Positions 8,053-16,091 of a stretch of DNA of 64,000 nucleotides are shown one piece after another (within the stretch, counting starts at the first letter, position 1; each line of letters begins with the position of its first letter). The position numbers and the translations under genes are program-made. The stretch is from NCBI RefSeq assembly GCF_014873495.1, contig NZ_JADBGF010000001.1:4030001-4094000 (forward strand), written 5' to 3'. The notes beneath the pieces are model-generated. The model did not search any database and was not told where the DNA came from. It saw nothing but the letters and a program-made list of their open reading frames with translations. This stretch comes from Streptomyces stelliscabiei. GTDB taxonomy: Bacteria; Actinomycetota; Actinomycetes; Streptomycetales; Streptomycetaceae.

Positions 8053-9264
8053 ATGACGAAGAACACCGCGGTGGTCGTGATCGGTGGCGGATACGCCGGG
8101 GTCATGGCGGCCAACCGCCTCACGCGACGCGACGACGTGACCGTGACGCTGATCAACCCGCGCCCGGACTTCGTCAACCGGGTCCGTCTGCACCAGCTGG
8201 TCGGCGGGTCCGACGACGCGGTGGTCGCCTACCGGGAGGTCCTGGCCGAGGGCGTCCGGCTGGTGGTCGACACCGTGACACGGATCGAGACGGCCGAGCG
8301 GGGGGTGACCCTGGCGAGCGGCGCCACGGTCGACTACGACCACCTGGTCTACGCGGTGGGCAGCGGCAGCGCCGACCCGGGCGTGCCCGGAGCCGCCGAG
8401 TTCGCCTACCCGATCGCCTCCCTGGAGGAGGCGCGGCGGCTGCGGCCCGTCCTCGACGCCACGGCCCAGGCGGCCCCGGTGGCCGTGGTCGGCGCCGGCC
8501 CGACCGGCATCGAGACCGCCGCCGAACTGGCCGAGCAGGGCCGCCCCGTGACCCTGCTCTGCGGCGGGGTGCTCGGCCCGTACCTGCACCGCCGGGGGCG
8601 GCGCGCGGTGGCCCGGCGGCTGACCGCCCTCGGGGTGAGCGTGCTCGACGGCCCCGGCACCAAGGTGACGGCGGTGACGGACACGGCCGTCCGGCTCGGC
8701 GACGGCCGCGAGGTGCCGAGCGCGGTGACCGTCTGGACCGCCGGGTTCGGCGTGCCGGACCTGGCCGCGCGCAGCGGGCTGAGCACCGACGCGCTGGGGC
8801 GGCTGCTCACGGACGAGACGCTGACCAGCGTGGACGACCCGCGGATCGTCGCGGCCGGCGACTCCTCGGCGCCGTCGGGCCTGCCGCTGCGGATGAGCTG
8901 CCAGGCCGCGATCCCGCTGGGCGCGCGGGCCGCCGACACGGTGCTGGCCCGGATCGAGGGCGAGCGCCCCGCGCCCCTCAACCAGTTGTTCGCCGGGCAG
9001 TGCATCAGCCTGGGCCGTGGGGAGGGCATCTTCCAGTTCGCCCACCGCGACGACGTACCGCGGTGGTTCCACATCGACGGCCGCACCGGCGCGAAGATCA
9101 AGGAACTGGTGTGCACGGGCATCATCAAGCACCTGAGCGGTGAGGCCCGCGAGCCCGGTGCGTACGGCCTGCACCGCGTCTCGGGAGGCAGCAAGCGGCG
9201 CCGGCTGCTGGAGTCGGCACGCCACGAGGCCCCGGCGACCGCCGGGAGGAAGATCGAAGCATGA
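8053..9264 (+). CDS. NAD(P)/FAD-dependent oxidoreductase (NDH-2-like), ECF41 partner
   Basis: A 403-residue two-Rossmann-domain flavoprotein. The FAD site 'VVVIGGGYAGVMAANRL' is at residues ~8-24, the second NAD(P)-binding 'VAVVGAGPTGIETAAELAEQG' at ~143-163, and the conserved 'VAAGDSSAP' FAD-binding aspartate region near 273. This is the order found in type II NADH dehydrogenases and related pyridine nucleotide oxidoreductases. The ATG follows a GGAGGAGA ribosome-binding site. The stop overlaps the start of the sigma factor gene by 4 bp (ATGA), giving translational coupling, and the pair is driven by the ECF41-type promoter at 7991. Confidence 0.92.
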   Translation: MTKNTAVVVIGGGYAGVMAANRLTRRDDVTVTLINPRPDFVNRVRLHQLVGGSDDAVVAYREVLAEGVRLVVDTVTRIETAERGVTLASGATVDYDHLVYAVGSGSADPGVPGAAEFAYPIASLEEARRLRPVLDATAQAAPVAVVGAGPTGIETAAELAEQGRPVTLLCGGVLGPYLHRRGRRAVARRLTALGVSVLDGPGTKVTAVTDTAVRLGDGREVPSAVTVWTAGFGVPDLAARSGLSTDALGRLLTDETLTSVDDPRIVAAGDSSAPSGLPLRMSCQAAIPLGARAADTVLARIEGERPAPLNQLFAGQCISLGRGEGIFQFAHRDDVPRWFHIDGRTGAKIKELVCTGIIKHLSGEAREPGAYGLHRVSGGSKRRRLLESARHEAPATAGRKIEA

Positions 9265-10157
9265 GCGAGCACACCGCCGACCCGGCGACCGAGGCGTTCG
9301 TCGCCCACCGCAATCTGCTCTTCACGGTCGCCTACGAGATGCTCGGCTCGGCGGCCGACGCCGAGGACGTCCTCCAGGAGACCTGGCTGCGGTGGGTCGA
9401 CGTCGACCTCGGGCAGGTGCGCGACCAGCGCGCCTACCTGGTGCGGATCACCACCCGGCAGTCGCTCAACCGGCTGCGCGCGCTGAGCCGCCGCAAGGAG
9501 GCGTACGTCGGCCCGTGGCTGCCGGAGCCGCTGCTCACCACGCCCGACGTCGCGGAGGACGCGCTGCTCGCCGAGAGCGTGTCGATGGCGCTGATGCTGG
9601 TGCTGGAGACACTGTCGCCGACCGAGCGCGCGGTCTTCGTGCTGCGGGAGGTCTTCGACCTCGGCTACGACGAGATCGCCACCGCCGTCGACAAGAGCCC
9701 GGCGGCGGTCCGGCAGATCGCCTCCCGTGCCCGCAAGCACGTGGACGCCCGCCGGCCGCGGCAGGCGGTCTCCGTGGGCGAGACCCGCAAGGCCCTGGAC
9801 TCGTTCCGGCGCGTCCTGGAGACCGGTGATCCGCAGGGCTTCCTCGACGTGCTCGCCCCCGACGTCGTCCTGATCGGCGACGGCGGCGGCATCAAGCAGG
9901 CCGCGGTCCGGCCGATCACCGGCGCCGACAAGGTCTCCCGCTTCCTGCTCGGCGGCCTGCGCAAGAACGACCTCCCGGTCCGGGTCGTCCCCACCGTCGC
10001 CAACGGCGCCCCCGCTCTCGCCGTGCACCTCGACGGCGAACTGGACGGCATCGTCGCGATCCACGTCGAGGACGGCCGGATCACCAGCCTCTACTACGTC
10101 CGCAACCCGCAGAAACTCTCCCGAGCCGAGTCCGAGACCCCCCTCACCCTGCGGTGA
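9261..10157 (+). CDS. ECF RNA polymerase sigma factor, ECF41/SigJ type
   Basis: 298 residues: sigma region 2 (about 12-75), region 4 (about 108-165) and a C-terminal SnoaL/NTF2-like domain that in ECF41 factors tunes activity in place of a separate anti-sigma. The three ECF41 hallmarks are visible: WLPEP at 86-90, DGGG at 207-210 and a near-canonical NPQKL (usually NPDKL) around 281-285. ECF41 factors lie beside carboxymuconolactone decarboxylase, oxidoreductase or epimerase genes, and the overlapping oxidoreductase fits that rule. No anti-sigma gene is adjacent. The inducing signal is unknown. Confidence 0.93.
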   Translation: MSEHTADPATEAFVAHRNLLFTVAYEMLGSAADAEDVLQETWLRWVDVDLGQVRDQRAYLVRITTRQSLNRLRALSRRKEAYVGPWLPEPLLTTPDVAEDALLAESVSMALMLVLETLSPTERAVFVLREVFDLGYDEIATAVDKSPAAVRQIASRARKHVDARRPRQAVSVGETRKALDSFRRVLETGDPQGFLDVLAPDVVLIGDGGGIKQAAVRPITGADKVSRFLLGGLRKNDLPVRVVPTVANGAPALAVHLDGELDGIVAIHVEDGRITSLYYVRNPQKLSRAESETPLTLR

Positions 10158-10173
10158 CCGTCCCGGACCGCCC

Positions 10174-10914
10174 CTACCGGCGGGGCTCCGGCAACAGCCG
10201 GGGCTCCACCCGCTCCTCGCTCACCGTGCCACCCTCCCGGCGCACGATGTACGCCCCCTTGCCCGGGAGTTCGGCGACGGCCTCCACCAGTCGGGTGCCC
10301 CGGTAGACGAGGCCGACGCCGTCGTCCGTGCAGTGCGTCTCCGGGAGGGTGCCGTCGGAGACGAGGGCGTGGACCAGGGGGCGCCGGCCCTCGTCGCTGT
10401 CGTAGTGGACACCGTTGCCGTAGGGGAGGTAGCCCAACGCGTCGGTGACGGGGCGGAGTCGGGGGCCGAAGGAGTCGGTCGTGCCACCCCGGAACCAGCA
10501 GAGGGAGCCGGCGCTGACGCCGCTGAGGACGACGCCGGACTCCCAGGCACGGCGCAGGACGCGGTCGAGGCCGTGGACGCGCCAGACGGCCAGCAGGTTG
10601 GCGACCGATCCGCCCATGACCCAGACGACGTCCTGTTCGAGGACGGCCGACTCGATGTCCTCGATGTTGGGCATCGGGAAGAGCGCGAGGGGTGTCAGGT
10701 CGAAGCCGGCCACGCGTGCGGCCTCGCTCATGCGGGCGGTCATGTGTTCGGCGTCGCCGATCGCCGTGCCGATGTACATCACCCTCGGGCGTCGGCCGTG
10801 CGCGCCCGAGAGGTCCACCGCGTGGTGCACCAGGGAGTGGAAGGTGACCCGGGTGCGGTCACCGAGGCGGTGCCCGCCCGAGGTCGCGACGATGGTGGGC
10901 TCGGAGGCTGTCAT
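10174..10914 (-). CDS. peptidase E, family S51
   Basis: A 246-residue cytoplasmic serine peptidase related to PepE/cyanophycinase. The nucleophile elbow 'GVSAGSLCWF' (Ser within GxSAG) lies near residue 134, and 'VMGGSVANLL' earlier forms the conserved oxyanion-side loop. Family members cleave Asp-X dipeptides. Enzymes of this type are usually single genes, as here. It converges on the ECF41 sigma gene with only 16 bp between and points away from the GH3 gene. Upstream it faces a repeat-rich gap of 467 bp. Confidence 0.88.
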   Translation of the reverse strand: MTASEPTIVATSGGHRLGDRTRVTFHSLVHHAVDLSGAHGRRPRVMYIGTAIGDAEHMTARMSEAARVAGFDLTPLALFPMPNIEDIESAVLEQDVVWVMGGSVANLLAVWRVHGLDRVLRRAWESGVVLSGVSAGSLCWFRGGTTDSFGPRLRPVTDALGYLPYGNGVHYDSDEGRRPLVHALVSDGTLPETHCTDDGVGLVYRGTRLVEAVAELPGKGAYIVRREGGTVSEERVEPRLLPEPRR

Positions 10915-10956
10915 GTCCCGGAGGCTAACGGAGGCCTCCGGCGGGCCGGGGGGCTG

Positions 10957-11058
10957 TCGGCTGCCGGCCCGGTGGGTGGACGATCGGCTGCCGGCCCGGG
11001 GGGTGGACGATCGGCTGCCGGCCCGGGGGGGTGGACGATCGGCTGCCGGCCCGGGGGC
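10957..11058. repeat. 27-bp tandem repeat, about 3.7 copies
   Basis: Units with the core 'tcggctgccggcccgg' followed by 'gggtggacga' start at 10957, 10984, 11011 and 11039. The third has one extra G and the fourth is cut off where the inverted repeat begins. Divergence is limited to the G-run length. It lies in the 467-bp gap between the divergent peptidase E and GH3 genes, which has no other gene. Confidence 0.85.
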
Positions 11059-11061
11059 TTC

Positions 11062-11184
11062 TCGCGCAGTTCCCCGCGCCCCTGAAAAGCAGGGGCTGCG
11101 CCCCGTGCTTTCAGGCCCGCAGGGCCTGTGTGGCTTTCAGGCCCGCAGGGCCTGTGTCTTTTAGGGGCGCGGGGAACTGCGCGA
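11062..11184. repeat. dispersed palindromic repeat element
   Basis: A perfect 22-bp inverted repeat (11062-11083 with 11163-11184; core 'CGCAGTTCCCCGCGCCCC') encloses a small hairpin and a 26-bp tandem duplication (11107-11132 and 11133-11158, core 'tcaggcccgcagggcctg'). The 49 bases 11062-11110 recur exactly, in reverse orientation, at 44322-44370. Such elements look like the short intergenic palindromes scattered through Streptomyces genomes. No coding content. Confidence 0.85.
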
Positions 11185-11260
11185 CAAGCCCCACCGGAGC
11201 CGCACCCGCCCACGACGGGGACCCGCAACGCACCCATCCCGCCCCGCCGCGCGCCCTCCC

Positions 11261-11307
11261 TTGACCGGTAGAAACTTTCCGGATAATCGTGACACCTGGA
11301 AGTTTCC
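11261..11307 (+). promoter_or_regulatory. putative promoter/operator of the GH3 gene
   Basis: TTGACC (11261-11266) and GATAAT (11282-11287) are separated by 15 bases, a slightly short housekeeping-type spacing. Between them lies GAAACTTTC (11271-11279), a GAAA-N-TTTC palindrome of the kind reported upstream of regulated glycoside hydrolase genes. A near-inverted copy, GGAAGTTTCC, follows at 11298-11307. Both are about 75-110 bp ahead of the GH3 start. Inference only. Confidence 0.4.
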
Positions 11308-11381
11308 TTCAGCAGTCAGCAGTCACCAGTCAGTAATCAGCAGCAGCTCCCTCTCCCCCACCTCCGGAAGGAGCGACGCAC

Positions 11382-13184
11382 GTGCCCTCCAGACGTACCG
11401 TTCTCGCCGCCACGGCGGGCGTCACCTCGGCCCTCGCGCTCGGCACCGACGCGCGGGCCGGCAGCGGCCCCGACGACAAGAGACTCCGTCGGCTGATCTC
11501 GCGCATGACCCTTGAGGAGAAGGTCGGCCAGCTCTTCGTGATGCGGGTCTACGGGCACTCGGCGACCGCGCCCGACCAGGCCGACATCGACGCCAACCTC
11601 CAGGAGCTGGGCGTCAAGACGGCCGCCGAGCTGCTGGCGAAGTACCGGGTCGGCGGGATCATCTACTTCTCCTGGGCGCACAACACCCGCGACCCCCACC
11701 AGATCGCCGCCCTGAGCAACGGCATCCAGCGCGCCTCCCTCGCCCTCCCCCGCGGCCTGCCCGTGCTCGTCTCCACCGACCAGGAGCACGGCGCCGTGGC
11801 CAGGGTCGGCAGGCCCGCCACGCTGCTGCCGGGCGCGATGGCCCTCGGCGCCGGCGGCTCCGCGAGCGACGCCCGCGAGGCCGGACGCGTCAGCGGCGCC
11901 GAACTGCGCGCGCTCGGTGTCCGGCAGGACTACGCGCCGGTCGCCGACGTGAACGTCAACCCCGCCAACCCGGTCATCGGCGTACGGTCCTTCGGCGCCG
12001 ATCCCCAGGCCGTCTCGAAGCTGGTCGCCGCGCAGGTGAAGGGGTATCAGGGCGCCGGGGTCGCGGCCACCGCCAAGCACTTCCCGGGGCACGGGGACAC
12101 GGCCGTCGACAGCCACTACGGCTTCCCGGTCATCGAGCACACCCGGGCCCAGTGGTCCGCCCTGGACGCCCCGCCGTTCCGGGCCGCGATCCGCGCCGGC
12201 ATCGACTCGATCATGACGGCGCACATCATGGTCCCCGCCCTGGACCCCTCCGGCGACCCGGCCACCCTGTCCCGCCCGATCCTCACCGGCATCCTGCGCG
12301 GCGAGCTGGGCTACGACGGGGTCGTGGTCACCGACTCGCTCGGCATGCAGGGCGTACGGGAGAAGTACGGCGACGACCAGGTGCCGGTGCTGGCGCTGCG
12401 GGCCGGTGTCGACCAGCTCCTCAACCCGCCCTCGATCGAGGTGGCGTGGAACGCGGTCCTCGCCGCCGTGCGCGCCGGCCGGCTGACCGAGGCCCGCCTC
12501 GACGCGTCGGTCCTGCGCATCCTGCGGCTGAAGGCGAAGCTCGGGCTGTTCGAGCGGCCGTACGTCAGTGACGCCGGTGTCGACCGGGTGGTGGGGACCG
12601 CGCGGCATCTCGACGCCGCCGACCGGATCGCCGAGCGGACCACGACCCTGCTGGTCAACGAGGGCGCGCTGCTGCCGCTGTCCCGCCGCAGGCACAGGAA
12701 CGTGCTGGTGGTCGGCGCCGACCCGGCGTCCCCGTCGGGCACCACGGGCCCGCCGACGGCCGTCCTCGCCGCCGAACTCACCTCCCTCGGCTTCACGACG
12801 ACCCGGCTGTCGACCGGTACGGCTCCCACCCAGGCGGTCGTCGACCAGGCCGTCGCGGCGGCGGCCGGCAAGGACGCGGTGGTCGTGGCGACGTACAACG
12901 TGACGGCGGCCGGCACCCAGCGGACCCTCGTCACCCGGCTCCTCGCCACCGGGGTCCCGGTGGTGGCGGTCGCGATCCGCAACCCGTACGACGTGGCCCA
13001 ACTCCCGGCGGTGAAGGGCTACGTGGCGTCGTACACCTGGACGGACACGGAGGTGCGGGCGGCGGCCCGGGTCCTGGCCGGGCGGGTCGCGCCGCGCGGC
13101 AGGCTGCCGGTGCCGGTGCAGCGGGCCGACGACCCGGCGCGGGTGCTCTACCCGATCGGGCATGGCCTGACCTACGGACCTTGA
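11382..13184 (+). CDS. secreted glycoside hydrolase family 3 beta-N-acetylhexosaminidase
   Basis: 600 residues with a Tat-like leader ('SRRTVLAATAG', then 'DARA'). GH3 hallmarks: 'MTLEEKVGQLF', the loop 'KHFPGHGDTAVDSH' whose His/Asp act as general acid/base in NagZ-type enzymes, and the nucleophile Asp in 'VVVTDSLGM'. A second domain of about 200 residues, as in two-domain GH3 N-acetylglucosaminidases, follows. It should release N-acetylglucosamine from chitin or wall fragments outside the cell. The GTG start has a GGAAGGAG ribosome-binding site. It is a single gene with its own promoter region, functionally linked to the GH20 enzyme and glmS further right. Confidence 0.92.
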   Translation: MPSRRTVLAATAGVTSALALGTDARAGSGPDDKRLRRLISRMTLEEKVGQLFVMRVYGHSATAPDQADIDANLQELGVKTAAELLAKYRVGGIIYFSWAHNTRDPHQIAALSNGIQRASLALPRGLPVLVSTDQEHGAVARVGRPATLLPGAMALGAGGSASDAREAGRVSGAELRALGVRQDYAPVADVNVNPANPVIGVRSFGADPQAVSKLVAAQVKGYQGAGVAATAKHFPGHGDTAVDSHYGFPVIEHTRAQWSALDAPPFRAAIRAGIDSIMTAHIMVPALDPSGDPATLSRPILTGILRGELGYDGVVVTDSLGMQGVREKYGDDQVPVLALRAGVDQLLNPPSIEVAWNAVLAAVRAGRLTEARLDASVLRILRLKAKLGLFERPYVSDAGVDRVVGTARHLDAADRIAERTTTLLVNEGALLPLSRRRHRNVLVVGADPASPSGTTGPPTAVLAAELTSLGFTTTRLSTGTAPTQAVVDQAVAAAAGKDAVVVATYNVTAAGTQRTLVTRLLATGVPVVAVAIRNPYDVAQLPAVKGYVASYTWTDTEVRAAARVLAGRVAPRGRLPVPVQRADDPARVLYPIGHGLTYGP

Positions 13185-13302
13185 CGTAGAGGGCCTACGC
13201 CGCATCATTCGCACACCGGCCCCAAGTGACGCAAAGCGCACGGTATGTCCGGCGTGCCCCCCTCCCCGAGGTCACGCTGGACGGGGTTCATCGGGGAGGG
13301 CC

Positions 13303-13983
13303 ATGCGAGGGACGCGTCGCGTTCGAAGGGTGCGCGCAGGAGGGCTGGTGACCGCCGTCGTCCTGGCGGTCGCCGCGCTCTCGGGGTGTCAGGCCTGGCC
13401 GGACGGGGTGGGCGAGACGCCGGCGGAGCCGACGGCCACGGCCGTGCCCACGCCGACGTCCGGGTACGGGACGGTCTTCCTCGGGGTCGACGAGTGCAGT
13501 TCGTTCGGGACGACCAGCTTCACGGAGGTGCCGTGCGCGGGCGAGCGGGCCGCCGCCCGGGTCGTGGCGCGGCACGACGACCGGGTCGGCCAGGGGCCGC
13601 TCTGCCCGCCGACCACCGACTTCGTCCTCCACATCAGCGAGTCCCGGCCCCCCTCGGACGGGTCCGGCCGCTCCGGCGCGTCCGGCGCGGACGAGGACGG
13701 CGACGGTTCCGTGCCGCAGGGCTACGCCTGTATGCGCAAGCTCCAGCCGCCCCACCCGGGCGACCCGGGCGGCGGGGGCGGCCCCCGCACCATCGTCGGC
13801 GACTGCGTCTACGGCTCCGGTCGGGGCGAGGTCCGCGAGACGGCCTGCGACGGCCGGGGCGAGCACGACCCGGAGTACGAGGTGACGACGGCCGTCGGCA
13901 CGAGGGCGCGGTGCCCGGCCACCACGGACCTGTACGTACGGCTGGGCGGGGACCGGCCGGTGGGGTGCGCGGTGCCCCTGTGA
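13303..13983 (+). CDS. hypothetical lipoprotein
   Basis: 226 residues. A basic N-terminus, a hydrophobic stretch and the lipobox 'LSGC' with Cys29 indicate a membrane-anchored exported lipoprotein. A Pro/Thr-rich linker follows. The rest is Cys-containing (about seven Cys beyond the lipobox) with an Asp/Gly/Ser-rich insertion around residue 115-130. No family recognised. The repeated pattern 'VGDC...C' and 'RCPATTDLYVRLG' versus 'LCPPTTDFVLHIS' suggests an internal duplication of a short Cys-containing module. The ATG is 118 bp after the GH3 gene, in the same direction. Confidence 0.8.
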   Translation: MRGTRRVRRVRAGGLVTAVVLAVAALSGCQAWPDGVGETPAEPTATAVPTPTSGYGTVFLGVDECSSFGTTSFTEVPCAGERAAARVVARHDDRVGQGPLCPPTTDFVLHISESRPPSDGSGRSGASGADEDGDGSVPQGYACMRKLQPPHPGDPGGGGGPRTIVGDCVYGSGRGEVRETACDGRGEHDPEYEVTTAVGTRARCPATTDLYVRLGGDRPVGCAVPL

Positions 13984-13996
13984 CGTCCGGGAACGT

Positions 13997-14038
13997 GTGG
14001 GGCCCGGTCACCGCCGGACGGCGGCCACCGGGCCCCAC
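13997..14038. terminator. bidirectional GC hairpin terminator
   Basis: Perfect 12-bp stem GTGGGGCCCGGT (13997-14008) with its complement at 14027-14038. The loop can itself pair (CCGCC/GGCGG). It lies between the convergent lipoprotein and S28 peptidase genes. Confidence 0.8.
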
Positions 14039-14058
14039 TCGCTCACAGCTCCGGCGGG

Positions 14059-15489
14059 CTACGGCCGGAGCGTCATCTCCCGCTCGACGTCACGCTTGTC
14101 GAGCTTGGAGTCGAACTTCGCCAGCGGCTTCGCCTTGCTCGGGTCTGCCTGGACGGCGGCCGGGGCGACGCCCGCCCACTTCAGGATCCGGGCCGTGGCC
14201 AGGTCCTTCTGCGCCTTCACCAGACCGGCGACGTTGGCACCGTGGTTGGCGCCGGGGGCCGTGAAGACGTACGAGTCGCGCGCCTTCTTGCCCAGGTGGA
14301 ACGGCTCGGAGCCCCACGGGTCGTTCTGCCCGTAGACGAAGAGCATCTGCTTGGCGTTGTTCCGGACCCAGGTGTCGACGTCCCGCATCGCGTTCTTCTG
14401 GAACGTCATCTCGATGTCGCGCGGGACGAAGTTCCGGGGCGGCTGGTAGCCGTAGCGGATGTACTTCTTCTCGATGTGCGGGAACGTGATGTCGGGCGCG
14501 CCCAGCTGCGTACCGGCCTGGTAGTAGTACGGCGTGTACGGCTCCAGGCCCTGGTCGGCGTAGGCGGAGAAGCCGGAGATGGTGTCGATGGACGTCCAGA
14601 TCTCGTCGTCCGTCGCGGCCTTGGCGTCCTTCGGGACGACGCCGCTGTCGCAGTCGGCGAGCAGGCTGTACTGCCAGAAGCCCCACACGTAGTCGAGGAC
14701 GACCGCCTCGTACGCCTTGTCGAGGCTGCCGATCGTCTCGAAGGTGAGGCCGTCGGCGGCGGCGACCTCCGCGTACTTCTTCTCCAGCGGCTCACGGCGC
14801 ACCAGCGCCTCGCGCTGCACGGCGTTCAGCCGGTCGCGGCACTCCTTGGTGCCGACCTTCGCGAAGAACCGGTCGTAGGCCGAGTCCTCCTGGTTGACGA
14901 CGTCGTTGGGGGCGACGTACGCGACGACGCCGTCCATGTCGTGCGGGTAGAAGCGCTCGTAGTAGGTGGCGGTCATGCCGCCCTTCGAGCCACCGGTCGA
15001 GACCCAGTTCTGCCGGTAGATCTTCCTCAGCGCCCTGAAGATCCGGTGCTGGTCGCTGGCCGCCTGCCAGATGTCCAGCTTCGACCAGTCGGCCGGGTCG
15101 GGGCGGGAGGGGTTGAAGAAGCGGTACTCCATGGAGACCTGGTTGCCGTCCACGATCTGGGTGGGCTCGCGGCGGCCGGGGTTGGTGGAGACGTTGTAGC
15201 CGCCGGTGTAGAAGACCGTCGGCCGGGCCGTGTCCTTGTGCAGCACGGTGATCCGCTGCTGGAACGTGCCCTTCTTCGGGTTCCTGTGGTCCACCGGCTG
15301 GGTGAAGTTGAGGACGAAGAAGCGGTAACCCGGGTACGGCTTCTCCTGGATCAGGCTCACGCCCTTGATGGCGAGCAGTCGGTCCTTGATGTCAGCGGTG
15401 TCCGACCCGGCGGCCGTGGCCGCCCCCGCCGTGCTCAACGTGCCGATGAGCACCACGAGCGACAGCACCCACCTGAGTGCTTTGCGCAT
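14059..15489 (-). CDS. secreted S28-family tripeptidyl aminopeptidase
   Basis: 476 residues with a Sec signal peptide (cleavage near 'AATAA'). Peptidase S28 features: 'YFRFFVLNFTQPVDHR'-like opening (here 'YRFFVLNFTQPVDHRN'), the nucleophile in 'STGGSKGGM' (Ser168), 'YGQNDPWGSE' with the catalytic Asp, and 'GANHGAN' with the His. Related Streptomyces enzymes are extracellular prolyl tri/tetrapeptidyl aminopeptidases that remove short peptides from proteins during growth on peptide nitrogen. It is a single leftward gene sharing its terminator with the lipoprotein gene. Confidence 0.92.
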   Translation of the reverse strand: MRKALRWVLSLVVLIGTLSTAGAATAAGSDTADIKDRLLAIKGVSLIQEKPYPGYRFFVLNFTQPVDHRNPKKGTFQQRITVLHKDTARPTVFYTGGYNVSTNPGRREPTQIVDGNQVSMEYRFFNPSRPDPADWSKLDIWQAASDQHRIFRALRKIYRQNWVSTGGSKGGMTATYYERFYPHDMDGVVAYVAPNDVVNQEDSAYDRFFAKVGTKECRDRLNAVQREALVRREPLEKKYAEVAAADGLTFETIGSLDKAYEAVVLDYVWGFWQYSLLADCDSGVVPKDAKAATDDEIWTSIDTISGFSAYADQGLEPYTPYYYQAGTQLGAPDITFPHIEKKYIRYGYQPPRNFVPRDIEMTFQKNAMRDVDTWVRNNAKQMLFVYGQNDPWGSEPFHLGKKARDSYVFTAPGANHGANVAGLVKAQKDLATARILKWAGVAPAAVQADPSKAKPLAKFDSKLDKRDVEREMTLRP

Positions 15490-15622
15490 GCGTTTTCTCC
15501 CCTATGCAGCGGCTGTGCGCCGGAAGCTATCGGAGCCACCGCCGGGGCACCAGGGAAGAAAGGGGCCAACTGGACTGCCTTCGGCCGCAGATGGGCGGGA
15601 TAGGGAAAACCCTGTGTGCGGT

Positions 15623-15997
15623 TCAGCGCAGGATCCAGCCCGAGTCGTAACTCCGGCCGCCGGCCTTCGCCTTGATCCACACGGGGCGTCGGCCCGCGTG
15701 CACGGTCACGGGACCGGCGGGGCTCTTGACGTTGCGCACCCACTGGCCGCCCCAGGCCCGGATGCGCAGGGTCCCCTGGCGGGCCTGCTTCCTGGGCACG
15801 AGCACGGCGCACACGTACCGGCCGCCCTTGCGGTACACCCGCACGGTGCCGGTGGCGAAGGTCAGGGTCCGTACCTTGCGCCCGCCGCAGGACGCGGCGG
15901 CCTCCGCGCTCGCCGGCGGCCCCGCCAGTGTCAGCAGCCCGGCGGTCGTCAGCACGGCCAGTCCGAGCGCCATGCGCCGACGTATCCGCCCGCTCAC
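15623..15997 (-). CDS. small secreted hypothetical protein
   Basis: 124 residues. A basic 'GRIRRRMALG' start, a hydrophobic core and 'ASAEA' form a Sec signal peptide. The mature part has two Cys (one in 'SCGGRKVRTL', one in 'RYVCAVLV'), probably a disulfide, and is basic and beta-rich ('TGTVRVYRKGGRYV', 'TLRIRAWGGQWV'). No family recognised. The GTG at 15997 is preferred over the upstream ATG at 16069 because a GGGAGGGG ribosome-binding site precedes it and the signal peptide then starts correctly. It lies between the ABC exporter and S28 genes, all leftward. Confidence 0.75.
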   Translation of the reverse strand: MSGRIRRRMALGLAVLTTAGLLTLAGPPASAEAAASCGGRKVRTLTFATGTVRVYRKGGRYVCAVLVPRKQARQGTLRIRAWGGQWVRNVKSPAGPVTVHAGRRPVWIKAKAGGRSYDSGWILR

Positions 15998-16091
15998 TGC
16001 AGCCCCTCCCGCCACACACCCGTACTGATGTACGGACGCACAACCCCCCTCGAACGGTTGCGCGCTCAAGGGGACACGCTACGGAGGGCCG

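Noticed and set aside
10957..11184. Possible CRISPR-like array of regular repeats
   Set aside because: The 27-bp units are directly adjacent without unique spacers and no cas genes are near; it is a plain tandem repeat next to a palindromic element.
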